A stretch of DNA of 64,000 nucleotides from Bryobacterales bacterium (GTDB lineage: Bacteria > Acidobacteriota > Terriglobia > Bryobacterales > Bryobacteraceae), in assembly GCA_020847975.1 (NCBI GenBank), contig JADLBD010000042.1, forward strand, positions 62,001 to 126,000. Direction: 5' to 3'. The stretch's first letter is position 1; every line of letters starts with the position of its first letter. This document shows positions 9,196 through 16,983 of the stretch, one piece after another. A model generated the notes under the pieces. The model saw only the letters and a list, made by a program, of their open reading frames with translations, did no database searches and was not told the DNA's origin. Made by a program: the position numbers and the translations under genes.

Positions 9196-10754
9196 GCTGC
9201 CTCCTGAATGCGGGCGCGCTCAGCCATGCCGAAGAAGTAGTCCAGGGTCGGGAAACGGTACGAATCGAGGGACAGGCAGTTGTCCTCGGCCAGGCGGAGC
9301 CGCCTTGGGGTCAAATCAATGCTCGGGAGCAAGTAGTAGTCGAGTGGGTCGCTGTTCGACGGGTTCATGCGGATGGCCACAGTGATGTCGGGCTGAAGTC
9401 CGGTGTCGAGCCGGATGAGCCACCGCAAGGAGCCGGCGCCGGTGAAGCGACATCGGGCGATGACGAGGGACGCCGTGAACTCGCGGTTGATCTTCAGGAT
9501 ATCCGTCGCCGTATCCCGTTCAATGTGCGCCCCCAGCGCCTCGATCTTGCCCGTGACGTCAGCCACCACGCCGGGGTACATGGCGCGCAGGCGCTGGTTC
9601 GTCTCCAGGAACGCGTAATCACGCTCGGGCGTGTAGCCCACGAGTCTGTAGGCGCGCACCAGGCTCTTGAAACGGGACCGGTAGGCAGTGCTCGCGGGCA
9701 TCCCCTCGCACTCGTCGATCAGGAAGCCGGAGAGCCGCCCCTCCTTCTCCCACAGGCTCTTCAGCCGGTCAAGCATCTCTGCGTCCGAGAACCGCCGGTT
9801 CCGCTCGCGGAGGATCCCCTGCGCCATGTAGAAGAGGCTCGGGTCCACGATGGCCTCGTAGGCTCCGTTGCGGCGGATCCACATGTCGGGCGGATTCACG
9901 ACGCGCTTCTTCTTCAGCTTGAAGGAGACCCGGTTGTAGACGTTGTCGCCGGCATACTTCGGGTTGGTCAGCATCTGGTGGATGCTGCCGCGCGTCCATT
10001 CCCGGCCGAGGTCGGTCCGGATGCCTTCGGCGTTCAACGCCCGCGCGATCTCACTTTCCACCCGGGACTCTTCCACGAACATCCGGTACACCCGGTTGAC
10101 CACCTCCACCTCTTCGGGCGGCCCGGGCACCAGGACGACGCGATCAGTCTGGATGCTCTTCTGCTCCCTGTGCGTCAGGACTCCCTTCTGGTTGCCGGCC
10201 TGATCCAGCAACATCCGCCGTAACCCGAGACCCGGTGCTCCGCCCTGGCGATAGCCGAGCTCGATGAGACGGCACTGGCCCGCGAAGACCTTGGCCGACA
10301 GCTCGCGGCTGTACTCGCCGGCCATGGCGCGCTTCACGCCCTTGACGATGGTGGCCACCGGGCTGCCGTCGTTGTCGAACTGCTCGGCGCAATAGTGGAC
10401 GCCGATGCCGGCGCGCCGGCAAATGTACTCGTAGTAGGCGCTCTCGTCGGCGTCCTGAAAGCGGCCCCAGCGGCTCACGTCGTAGACGAGAATCACCTCG
10501 AAGTCGGCCTTGCCGTGCTCCACATCGCGAATCAGTTGCTGGAGCGCCTCGCGGCCGTCGATGCGCAGGCCGCTCTTTCCCGAGTCCGCGTAAGTGCGGA
10601 CGATGATCATGCCCCGCTTTGCGGCGTACTGCCGGATCGCGTCGCTCTGGTTCTCGATGGAGTACTGCTGGTGCTCGGTGGACATCCGTGCGTACTCCGC
10701 GGCGCGGATGGTTCGGGTGGGTTGTTCGGGGCCGGGTCCTGTCTGGTCACTCAT
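9192..10754 (-). CDS. Large serine recombinase (site-specific recombinase/invertase-like)
   Basis: 520 residues. The resolvase domain (about 15-165) carries the catalytic serine in YARMSTEHQ (Ser25) and the DVSRWGRFQDAD block with its conserved arginines. A recombinase domain follows (about 190-300: GGAPGLGLRR, then LNAEGIRTDLGREWTRGSI and LTNPKYAGDNVYNR). The C-terminus is long and lacks an obvious zinc ribbon. Such enzymes integrate and excise elements through a 5'-phosphoserine intermediate. It heads a coupled three-gene unit with two ParB-like genes. The target att site could not be identified. Confidence 0.88.
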   Translation of the reverse strand: MSDQTGPGPEQPTRTIRAAEYARMSTEHQQYSIENQSDAIRQYAAKRGMIIVRTYADSGKSGLRIDGREALQQLIRDVEHGKADFEVILVYDVSRWGRFQDADESAYYEYICRRAGIGVHYCAEQFDNDGSPVATIVKGVKRAMAGEYSRELSAKVFAGQCRLIELGYRQGGAPGLGLRRMLLDQAGNQKGVLTHREQKSIQTDRVVLVPGPPEEVEVVNRVYRMFVEESRVESEIARALNAEGIRTDLGREWTRGSIHQMLTNPKYAGDNVYNRVSFKLKKKRVVNPPDMWIRRNGAYEAIVDPSLFYMAQGILRERNRRFSDAEMLDRLKSLWEKEGRLSGFLIDECEGMPASTAYRSRFKSLVRAYRLVGYTPERDYAFLETNQRLRAMYPGVVADVTGKIEALGAHIERDTATDILKINREFTASLVIARCRFTGAGSLRWLIRLDTGLQPDITVAIRMNPSNSDPLDYYLLPSIDLTPRRLRLAEDNCLSLDSYRFPTLDYFFGMAERARIQEAA

Positions 10755-10879
10755 GGCGATATCCGCGCGAAGGCAAAGCTCTGGGGCCGCACCGTCGGCC
10801 GGGACCGGGACACGGCCAAACTCATATATATGGGCCTTCCGCCAACAGAATGCAAGTGATAGATGCGATTACACTTAGA

Positions 10880-11230
10880 TCATTCGGTGGGGCGGCGATG
10901 TTCGTCGGCGGCGATCAGCCGGACGCTGTGCCTGTCAAGGGTCTCCCGGAAACGCTGAAGGTGTTCCGCATCCCGCGCCAACCGGCTCAGATCCGGTACG
11001 ATAACCACATCCACCAGGCCCGCTTCGACCGCCGCCAGGAGCGCGAGTAGGCCCGGGCACCGCGCGTCGTGGGCCGAAACGCCGGAGTCCTCGAAGACCC
11101 GCAGAAGCTCGATGTCGGCTGCTTCCGCTACCGATCTGATGGCGGCCACCTGGGCGTCGAGCCCACGCCTCGGATTCGCTTGCTCAGGCGCCGCCACCCG
11201 GATGTACCCGACTGCCCGCTTGGATTTCAC
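10880..11230 (-). CDS. Resolvase N-terminal domain protein lacking the catalytic serine
   Basis: 116 residues that correspond only to the serine recombinase catalytic domain. The signature that normally reads YxRVSxxxQ is here VGYIRVAAPEQ, so the nucleophilic serine is replaced by alanine at residue 13. The rest of the fold looks intact (GLDAQVAAIR, DVVIVPDLSRLARD). The protein stops where the recombinase or DNA-binding domain should start. It may be a decayed recombinase or a regulator that pairs with the active enzyme next to it. The reading frame itself is clean. A short gap of 125 bases separates it from the active recombinase. Confidence 0.65.
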   Translation of the reverse strand: MKSKRAVGYIRVAAPEQANPRRGLDAQVAAIRSVAEAADIELLRVFEDSGVSAHDARCPGLLALLAAVEAGLVDVVIVPDLSRLARDAEHLQRFRETLDRHSVRLIAADEHRRPTE

Positions 11231-11341
11231 GAGCCTTCCGATGCCTCGACCACATCAGTCCCTCGACGGGGGAAGAAAAGCAAGTTGGACTCCGGCGAGG
11301 TGAGTGCCGATCTCGCCGCGGACACCCCCGTTCCTGCCACA

Positions 11342-11584
11342 ATGAACGACGGGCATCACGTGGGCGAGAGAATCAGCCACACGTGGGCGTTCAAGCTGCG
11401 CCTCCGGGCACGGGCATTCGGGTGGCGCGGCTCCCGCCCGGCGATCGAGCGGCTGAAGCAGGCCGTTTCCGAGATACGTGCTGTCGCCCGGCGCGATCAG
11501 GTCCACGCCGGCGGCCCTTCACCCGTGCTCGAAAGGTGCGCTGGCCAACGCATGGCAGGGATGCCGTGCAAGCTCGATCTATGA
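11342..11584 (+). pseudogene. Truncated conserved hypothetical protein fragment
   Basis: An 80-residue frame starting at ATG 11342. Its middle (WAFKLRLRARAFGW, then PAIERLKQAVSEI) resembles the start of a conserved protein of unknown function I have seen in soil bacteria, whose homologues continue with a long conserved helical tail. Here the similarity stops after about 45 residues and the tail reads as unrelated sequence, as if a frameshift had occurred. Recognition is from memory and not verified, so it is listed at low confidence as a remnant. Confidence 0.35.
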
Positions 11585-11620
11585 CACAATTGTGATTCAC
11601 GTTGGAGGCTGCGGTTCAGC

Positions 11621-12766
11621 TTGCGAGCACTCTTCATATTGCTGTCCAGGGACGACAACCCTGTGCCGTACTCGGGATGGGCGAGAGACGCCCTCCATGT
11701 ACATACGGTCCGGAATCTCGAAAGCTATCGGGCTGACCTCATCGCGGCACTTCGCGCGTTGTACGGTGTGGTTGACGTTTCGAGAGTTCAGTGGCTGGAG
11801 TCGCGACTCCCGATCGATGTAGTTCTGATTGATGATCCGCCACCGCACCTCATCGCCGGTATTCGATCTTCAGAGACAGGTCAGTGTGTGTTTTCGAGCG
11901 CCGGCAATTCTGAACCGGCTTCCATCGTTTGGACAGAACCATCCGAGGTTACGGCCATGGGAGCAGTTTTTTTTGCGCGAACGATTCGCGAAGTCGCCCT
12001 ATTCGAAACGGAAAACGATGCCTTGTTCCGCTTTGAGTTCTTCCCGACACACTTGGCAAAGTATTCATCTGGCATCTTCTTTGAAGATCGTCTAGTTCGC
12101 AAGCTCTTTGATCTGCGGTTCTTGCCGGCCGGTGCTCACATAAGGCGCATTCGCGACAAGGGCGGCTGGGCCACCCTTGCTGAATTGACGGCGAGAATCG
12201 ACGTCGAGTTCGAACTTGAAGGGAGGCCACATAGCCGAACGCTCCTTGGAAAGGCCCTTGTTCCCAACGTGCCGTTGCGGCCCGAAGATGCCAGCCGAAG
12301 CCTGCAGAATGAGAGCGACTTATACGGCAAGTTGGGCCTGCCGAGCGCAGTTCTCGGAGCCGAACACGGCGTATGCTATCAAATTTTCCTAGAACCGCTA
12401 AGACGCCAAGTGGAGGAGTCCGTCGGAGACGCTCGCGCCTCTTTCCTTGGCCAGATCGCCGCTTTCGCGGCTTCTCTCGACCGCATCTTGGACCAGAACG
12501 ATCATCGACTTGTCGACGAATTCCGGGCGTGCCACGTGATGGACGGAACTCTCGAGACGCCCCATGAGCTAATCGATGCGTTTGGAACAGACGGCTCGGT
12601 CATTTATTGGAATGCTCCGGGTAACGACGTGTTTGGCCTGCTCGAAAGAACCGGGGCCGGTCGCTTCTGGGATGCATTGGCTCCGTTGATGCGGGAACAA
12701 GAGTGCGCTTCTATACGGAAAATTTACGGAGCCTACCTCAACGGTCAAGGAGTAGCTCCTCAGTGA
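11621..12766 (+). CDS. Unknown protein opening the U/T-nucleotide cluster
   Basis: 381 residues, TTG start with a GGAGG-like site about 13 bases upstream. I do not recognise the family. There is no P-loop, SAM site or transmembrane segment. An N-terminal alpha/beta part includes PIDVVLIDDPPPHLIAGI, a central part is rich in charged residues, and the C-terminal third is helical (FLGQIAAFAASLDRILDQND). The pseudouridine synthase gene follows after 10 bases on the same strand, suggesting one transcript. Base composition is lower in G/C than the phage genes, as for the rest of the cluster. It could be a nucleotide-processing or sensing partner, but this is only inferred from location. Confidence 0.65.
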   Translation: MRALFILLSRDDNPVPYSGWARDALHVHTVRNLESYRADLIAALRALYGVVDVSRVQWLESRLPIDVVLIDDPPPHLIAGIRSSETGQCVFSSAGNSEPASIVWTEPSEVTAMGAVFFARTIREVALFETENDALFRFEFFPTHLAKYSSGIFFEDRLVRKLFDLRFLPAGAHIRRIRDKGGWATLAELTARIDVEFELEGRPHSRTLLGKALVPNVPLRPEDASRSLQNESDLYGKLGLPSAVLGAEHGVCYQIFLEPLRRQVEESVGDARASFLGQIAAFAASLDRILDQNDHRLVDEFRACHVMDGTLETPHELIDAFGTDGSVIYWNAPGNDVFGLLERTGAGRFWDALAPLMREQECASIRKIYGAYLNGQGVAPQ

Positions 12767-12776
12767 GCGTAGTGTT

Positions 12777-13523
12777 ATGGCGTTACGACTCTTCTATGAA
12801 GACGAGCACCTCGCCGTCGTAGAGAAACCATCAGGGGTTTTGGTCCACCCAACACCAATGAGCCGACAGAAGACATTCCTGGATGAGTTGCGGCAATACT
12901 TCGGAAGTACTGATGCCCTTTCAAGCCCGCGGGCATCCGGCGCTAGGCTAGTGCATCGCCTTGATCGCGGCACATCTGGAATCATGATTGTCGCGCGAAC
13001 TCCCGCTGCGGAGGCAAAGCTGCAAGACAGTTTTCGAGATAGGACCATCAAGAAAGGCTATATCGCTCTCGTGTTCGGCTCTACTCCGAAGACTTTTGAG
13101 GTGCATGAACCGATTGGTGAAGTGCAGGGACACCCTGGGAAGTGGGATGTCGTTGCGAACGGCAAGCAGTCTCACACTTTCTTCGAAACAGCATGGTCAT
13201 CGAACGACTTCAGCTTGCTCCGAGTCAAACCGATCAGTGGACGAACACACCAGATCAGAATTCATACCACCTGGCAGGGTTTTCCAATAGTGGGCGATCC
13301 TTGGTACCCAGGCACGTATGTTCCCGTGACGCCTTGGCAGAGGTATCTCTTTGATTCCGCCAAGCGACTTTGTTTGCACGCCTACCACATCGAATTCGTT
13401 CATCCGATTCTGGGTGCCCGAATGAAGTTCTGGTGCCCGCCTCCCGACAGCTTCCTCGATATTGTCCGAACTATTTCCACAGCACCAGTAGAAGGGGGTA
13501 TCTCCGACGCGTCACGCGCCTGA
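12777..13523 (+). CDS. RluA-family pseudouridine synthase
   Basis: 248 residues. The RluA catalytic block HRLDRGTSGIMIVA is at residues 60-73, with catalytic Asp63. The family's KPSGVLVHP lies at 18-26, RTIKKGYIALV at 84-94 and SGRTHQIRIH at about 152-161. There is no N-terminal S4 RNA-binding domain, so it is the short TruC/RluA-like form. It isomerises uridine to pseudouridine in tRNA or rRNA; the substrate cannot be told. The start follows the unknown gene by 10 bases and the stop lies 4 bases from the convergent thymidylate-kinase-like gene. Strong family call, uncertain target. Confidence 0.9.
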   Translation: MALRLFYEDEHLAVVEKPSGVLVHPTPMSRQKTFLDELRQYFGSTDALSSPRASGARLVHRLDRGTSGIMIVARTPAAEAKLQDSFRDRTIKKGYIALVFGSTPKTFEVHEPIGEVQGHPGKWDVVANGKQSHTFFETAWSSNDFSLLRVKPISGRTHQIRIHTTWQGFPIVGDPWYPGTYVPVTPWQRYLFDSAKRLCLHAYHIEFVHPILGARMKFWCPPPDSFLDIVRTISTAPVEGGISDASRA

Positions 13524-13527
13524 TGAC

Positions 13528-14163
13528 TCAAATGCTCGTCGCGTTAGCGCCGTCTTTGAAAGTTGTCTGCTTTATCCGATCTAAGATTTCACGCGCCAAG
13601 GTGAGCTGGTCTCCCAATTTCGGCTGGAACACGGATGTTACATACCCCAGATCGCGAAGGAGTGCCGAAGTGGCGCGATAGAGTTCCACTTCGCGACCCA
13701 GAGCGGCGATGTTCTCCGAGTACGAGTCGCTCTTTCGATCCACGAGTCTCGCTGTTAGCGTATCCACATCGACGTCCAACAGAACCGTGAGATCAGGCAA
13801 ATCAATTCCAGCATTAATCGCCTTCACAAACTCCATCGACAGCCCATGCATGCGTTGGTACACCAGCATGGAAGGAAAGTAGCGATCGGCCAAGACTAGA
13901 TGACCCTTGGCTTTCGCTGGGCGGATCGTGCAGATTAGGTTCCTATATCGATCCGCTGCCAAGAGACAGGCCAGCGTAAAAGCATGCTCGGGCAATTCTC
14001 TATATTCACGAACGAGGCTTCCGATGGCCGTATTGCTCGGCTCAGAGATTATTGTCGCCTCTCCACCACCAGACTGCCAAAGCTCAGCAATGAGCTTACA
14101 GAGCGATGATTTGCCCGCGCCGTTCGGGCCTTCAATGACTAAGAAGAAACCCTTGTTGTTCAT
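13528..14163 (-). CDS. Thymidylate kinase-like nucleoside monophosphate kinase
   Basis: 211 residues. The P-loop is GPNGAGKS at 12-19 (thymidylate kinases usually have GxDGxGK[ST]; the third residue here is Asn). EPSNTAIGSLVR matches the EPGGTxxGexlR thymidine-binding region in a relaxed form, and LADRYFPSMLVYQ matches the DRY motif. LLDVDVDTLTARLVDR is the nucleotide-binding helix near the lid. It should phosphorylate dTMP or UMP-like monophosphates with ATP in the cytoplasm. The ATG overlaps the stop of the methyltransferase as ATGA, so it is coupled to it. Because the active site differs from standard Tmk, a specialised substrate is possible. Confidence 0.8.
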   Translation of the reverse strand: MNNKGFFLVIEGPNGAGKSSLCKLIAELWQSGGGEATIISEPSNTAIGSLVREYRELPEHAFTLACLLAADRYRNLICTIRPAKAKGHLVLADRYFPSMLVYQRMHGLSMEFVKAINAGIDLPDLTVLLDVDVDTLTARLVDRKSDSYSENIAALGREVELYRATSALLRDLGYVTSVFQPKLGDQLTLAREILDRIKQTTFKDGANATSI

Positions 14164-14801
14164 ACGCCTCGAGATGCGACTAATGTCAAGCCACGTGAAT
14201 GGTTGCCATGCATGGTTATGAACCGTTCTTCTTTGATGCCCACTACATGCAAGCCGGCGGCTTCGGATAATCGGCGCAACTCGCGTGCTCGAAAGTGGTG
14301 GAATTCTATGTTTTCAGAGGACCGGAAATTCCCGAAGTCGTGGCCCCGCAAGAAATACCACAGGTACCTAACCATTCGGCGCGTTGACCAAGTTACTGCG
14401 AAGTCCCGGATGATTGCGCGGCCACCGGGTTTTAGCACGCGCGCAATCTCATTGAAACACACGCGTCGATCATCGGATCTATGCAGCGAGTTCAAGGTAC
14501 CGATACAGATAATTCCTCCAGCTATGCCAGACTTGAGCGGAAGACTGACGACTGTTGCTTGGATCAATACTCTGTGGTCCACGGACTGCGCCCTCTTGAG
14601 CATTTCTCTCGCGCCGTCGATTCCGATTGAATTCGCAAAGCCCAGGGCTTTCAGGTACCTCAGAACTCGGCCATATCCACACCCGAGTTCTACAACGACC
14701 GCGTCGCGAGCGATGCACTCCAGGTGCTTCGCAAAATCAAGCGGGATTGTAGACTCGTGGCTTCCTGCTAGCTGATCCCAGATTTGTAGATTCTGGTCCA
14801 C
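14160..14801 (-). CDS. Class I SAM-dependent methyltransferase
   Basis: 213 residues from a GTG. Motif I is VVELGCGYG at 36-44, followed by an acidic residue at the end of strand 2 (SIGIDGAREML) and a motif IV-like region GGIICIGTLNSLHR, then LKPGGRAIIRDF. This is the layout of small-molecule or general methyltransferases (Methyltransf_11 type). The substrate is unknown. It is the middle gene of an overlapping or closely spaced minus-strand unit with the thymidylate-kinase-like and Maf genes (6 bases to Maf). In this company a nucleoside or nucleotide base or sugar is a reasonable but unproven acceptor. Confidence 0.8.
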   Translation of the reverse strand: MDQNLQIWDQLAGSHESTIPLDFAKHLECIARDAVVVELGCGYGRVLRYLKALGFANSIGIDGAREMLKRAQSVDHRVLIQATVVSLPLKSGIAGGIICIGTLNSLHRSDDRRVCFNEIARVLKPGGRAIIRDFAVTWSTRRMVRYLWYFLRGHDFGNFRSSENIEFHHFRARELRRLSEAAGLHVVGIKEERFITMHGNHSRGLTLVASRGV

Positions 14802-14806
14802 AGTGT

Positions 14807-15400
14807 CTACGCAACGGTGAACAAAGCCTGACCCTGCAAATGCCGTCGCAGGCCGTCGGCAATCTCATACAGCGGCAGACCGACGACGTTGTAGTAGGAC
14901 CCGTCAATTGCTTTTACGAGTACAGCACCTTTCCCCTGAATCGCATAAGAGCCGGCTTTGTCGAAAGGCTCCTTTGTTGCGACGTACCAGGCGATCAACT
15001 CCTTGGATAGGACTCCGAAGGTGACGTCGGTGCGGACGTCGATGAGGTCATCGATGCCCTGCTGCTTGCACTTCAGAGATACGCCTGTGAGCACCTGGTG
15101 AGTGCGACCGCTAAGACGCTGTAGAGTCCGGACTGCGTCCTCAGCGTCCGTCGGCTTACCCAAGACATGATCGTCAATACTAACCACCGTGTCAGCAGCG
15201 ATAACCATTGCCTCGGGACGCAGTTCGCTGATTGCCTGAGACTTTCGCTTCGCTAGGAGTCGCACTACATCCAGAGCATGAAGATCATCGTCGACATCTT
15301 CAGGTGCGTTGCTTGGCATGATCTCAAAGTCAAGGCCAATTTGGTGAAGCAATTCTCGTCGCCGAGGCGAGGTAGATGCAAGGATTATCGGAGTGCTCAT
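14807..15400 (-). CDS. maf: Maf family nucleoside triphosphate pyrophosphatase
   Basis: 197 residues, canonical length. The family signature is complete: ASTSPRRRELL at 8-18, the metal-binding AADTVV with Asp70, GKPTDAEDAVRTLQRLSGRTHQVLTG, and the C-terminal substrate block SYAIQGKGAVLVKAIDGSYY with PLYEI. Maf enzymes hydrolyse dTTP, UTP and modified pyrimidine triphosphates such as 5-methyl-UTP or pseudo-UTP, releasing the monophosphate and pyrophosphate, as a pool-cleaning step. Start at ATG 15400. It is in the same minus-strand unit as the methyltransferase and kinase-like genes. Confidence 0.93.
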   Translation of the reverse strand: MSTPIILASTSPRRRELLHQIGLDFEIMPSNAPEDVDDDLHALDVVRLLAKRKSQAISELRPEAMVIAADTVVSIDDHVLGKPTDAEDAVRTLQRLSGRTHQVLTGVSLKCKQQGIDDLIDVRTDVTFGVLSKELIAWYVATKEPFDKAGSYAIQGKGAVLVKAIDGSYYNVVGLPLYEIADGLRRHLQGQALFTVA

Positions 15401-15465
15401 ATTTCGTTTTCCTTCTTCTCTGCGTGTCCTTTCGATTCTGCCGGGGCAATGTGTCCAGAGGTCTT

Positions 15466-16839
15466 CTATCGTACTTCAGATGCGCACCTGAAACCAAAGA
15501 ACTTCAGATCGTCGAGCGGCAGCCGCCGATGGTCGCGCTCAGCACAACGCAACATTGTTGGGTTGTTCACCCACGAGCCACCGCGAACACAGCGGCCGTC
15601 GCCGTTCGGAGGACCTGGCGGGTCAGCCTTAGGGGTTTGCGTGTAGTAGTTCCGCTCATACCAGTCACTGATCCACTCCCAGACGTTACCCGCCATGTCC
15701 ATTACCCCAAAAGGACTGGCACCGTCTGGAAACTGGTCAACTGTGGTTGGCCCATGAAATTGACTCCCAAAATTCGCACGACCGTCCGGAGATTCGCTGC
15801 CCCACGGGAACAGCCGCGCGTTTATGCCACGGGCTGCTTTCTCCCACTCGGCCTCCGTCAGCATTCTCTTTTTGGCCCACTTGCAGTACTCAACTGCATC
15901 GGACCAGGAGACCCCCACGACCGGTTGACTGGGTGTAGCGAACCGGCGCTGCCCCCACAGCTCCGGCTCTTTATGCTTCGTTTCCTGCAGGAATACACGG
16001 TATTGGCGGTTTGTGACCGGGTATTTGTCTATGTAGAACGACTTCACATAGACACGATGAACTGGGCGCTCATCGTTGAACCAATGATGTTGCGCCCCAT
16101 ATTTTTCTATGACTTCGGAAATCTGTGCGTCGTTGGATCCCATCGTGAACTCACCAGCCGGGATCATGACCATGTGAGATTCATCCTTCTCCCAGAGAAT
16201 CGAGCGTGCCGGCTGTTGATTGACGATATTCACCAGACTATTCACGAACAGATCCATCCCTCGCTGGTTCGCTCCGTCAAACGGAAAAATCAGGTCGGCG
16301 AAGTCCTTTGACGGTTCTATGAGCAACCCGTGCGTCTTCCGGACGGAGCGCTGGTACTGCTCAACGATCTCGGCGAAGGTTTTCGATCGCAGTCGCATCT
16401 CGCGACCACACCTACGAATGAACCGAATATCCGCCGGAGTCTCCACGAAGACCTTGAAGTCGAGCAATTCCCGAACCGCAGGAATGGCGAGAACAAGGAT
16501 GCCTTCGAGTAGGATAATCGGTCGAGGAGTGGTGAGGCTCGGACCTCTCGTTTGCTTCAGGCTCTGGTAGTCAACCTCGACCTTCGGCACCGGCTGACCG
16601 GCTTTAAGAGTCTTGAGATGAGTGATGAGCGCAGAGATGTCGAACGCCTGCGGGTCGTCGAAGTTGAATGTTACGCGATCAGCGACGGAGAGGTGAGACA
16701 GATCCTTGTAGTACGAGTCTAACGAGATTCGCAGAACCCGATCACTGCCGATCGCGTTCTCGATCATCTCCGCGAGCGTCGTCTTCCCGCTACCGGACCC
16801 ACCGGATATGCCGACGAGAGTGTAAGGTTTGGGAGTCAC
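15466..16839 (-). CDS. Uridine kinase fused to a SUMF1/FGE-sulfatase-like domain
   Basis: 457 residues from a GTG preceded by GGAGAACGCTC. Residues 1-210 are a uridine kinase: P-loop GGSGSGKTT at 13-21, ISLDSYYKDL, FNFDDPQAFD and ILLEGILVLAI. Residues about 223-457 are a SUMF1/formylglycine-generating-enzyme-like fold: MIPAGEFTMGSND, YIDKYPVTNRQYRVFLQ, GVSWSDAVEYCKWAKKR, LTEAEWEKAARG, GNVWEWISDWY, and CVRGGSWVNNPTMLRCAERD. The two active-site cysteines of true FGE (GGSxxCxxSYC pattern) are not at their places, so sulfatase activation is unlikely and the domain may bind or recognise something. The fusion is unusual. The kinase should make UMP from uridine or analogues. Confidence 0.85.
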   Translation of the reverse strand: MTPKPYTLVGISGGSGSGKTTLAEMIENAIGSDRVLRISLDSYYKDLSHLSVADRVTFNFDDPQAFDISALITHLKTLKAGQPVPKVEVDYQSLKQTRGPSLTTPRPIILLEGILVLAIPAVRELLDFKVFVETPADIRFIRRCGREMRLRSKTFAEIVEQYQRSVRKTHGLLIEPSKDFADLIFPFDGANQRGMDLFVNSLVNIVNQQPARSILWEKDESHMVMIPAGEFTMGSNDAQISEVIEKYGAQHHWFNDERPVHRVYVKSFYIDKYPVTNRQYRVFLQETKHKEPELWGQRRFATPSQPVVGVSWSDAVEYCKWAKKRMLTEAEWEKAARGINARLFPWGSESPDGRANFGSQFHGPTTVDQFPDGASPFGVMDMAGNVWEWISDWYERNYYTQTPKADPPGPPNGDGRCVRGGSWVNNPTMLRCAERDHRRLPLDDLKFFGFRCASEVR

Positions 16840-16983
16840 GAGCGTTCTCCTTAGGACCCCGCTGTGCCGAAGAAGCTACGGACGACGGTAATGCAGTCCG
16901 ATGGGCGATCGCAATGCCCAATCCTGATGCACTCCGAGATTGACGGATAGCGGTCGGGTGACCGTTCTTCAAGGCAGGAAAGT

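Noticed and set aside
11358-11400. Short direct repeat CACGTGGGCG as an attachment site
   Set aside because: Ten bases occurring twice within one frame is weak, and no matching copy was found at another element end.
15466-16000. C-type-lectin/SUMF1 fold of the fusion protein as a diversity-generating retroelement target
   Set aside because: No reverse transcriptase, template repeat or adenine-biased codon stretch is seen anywhere in the window.
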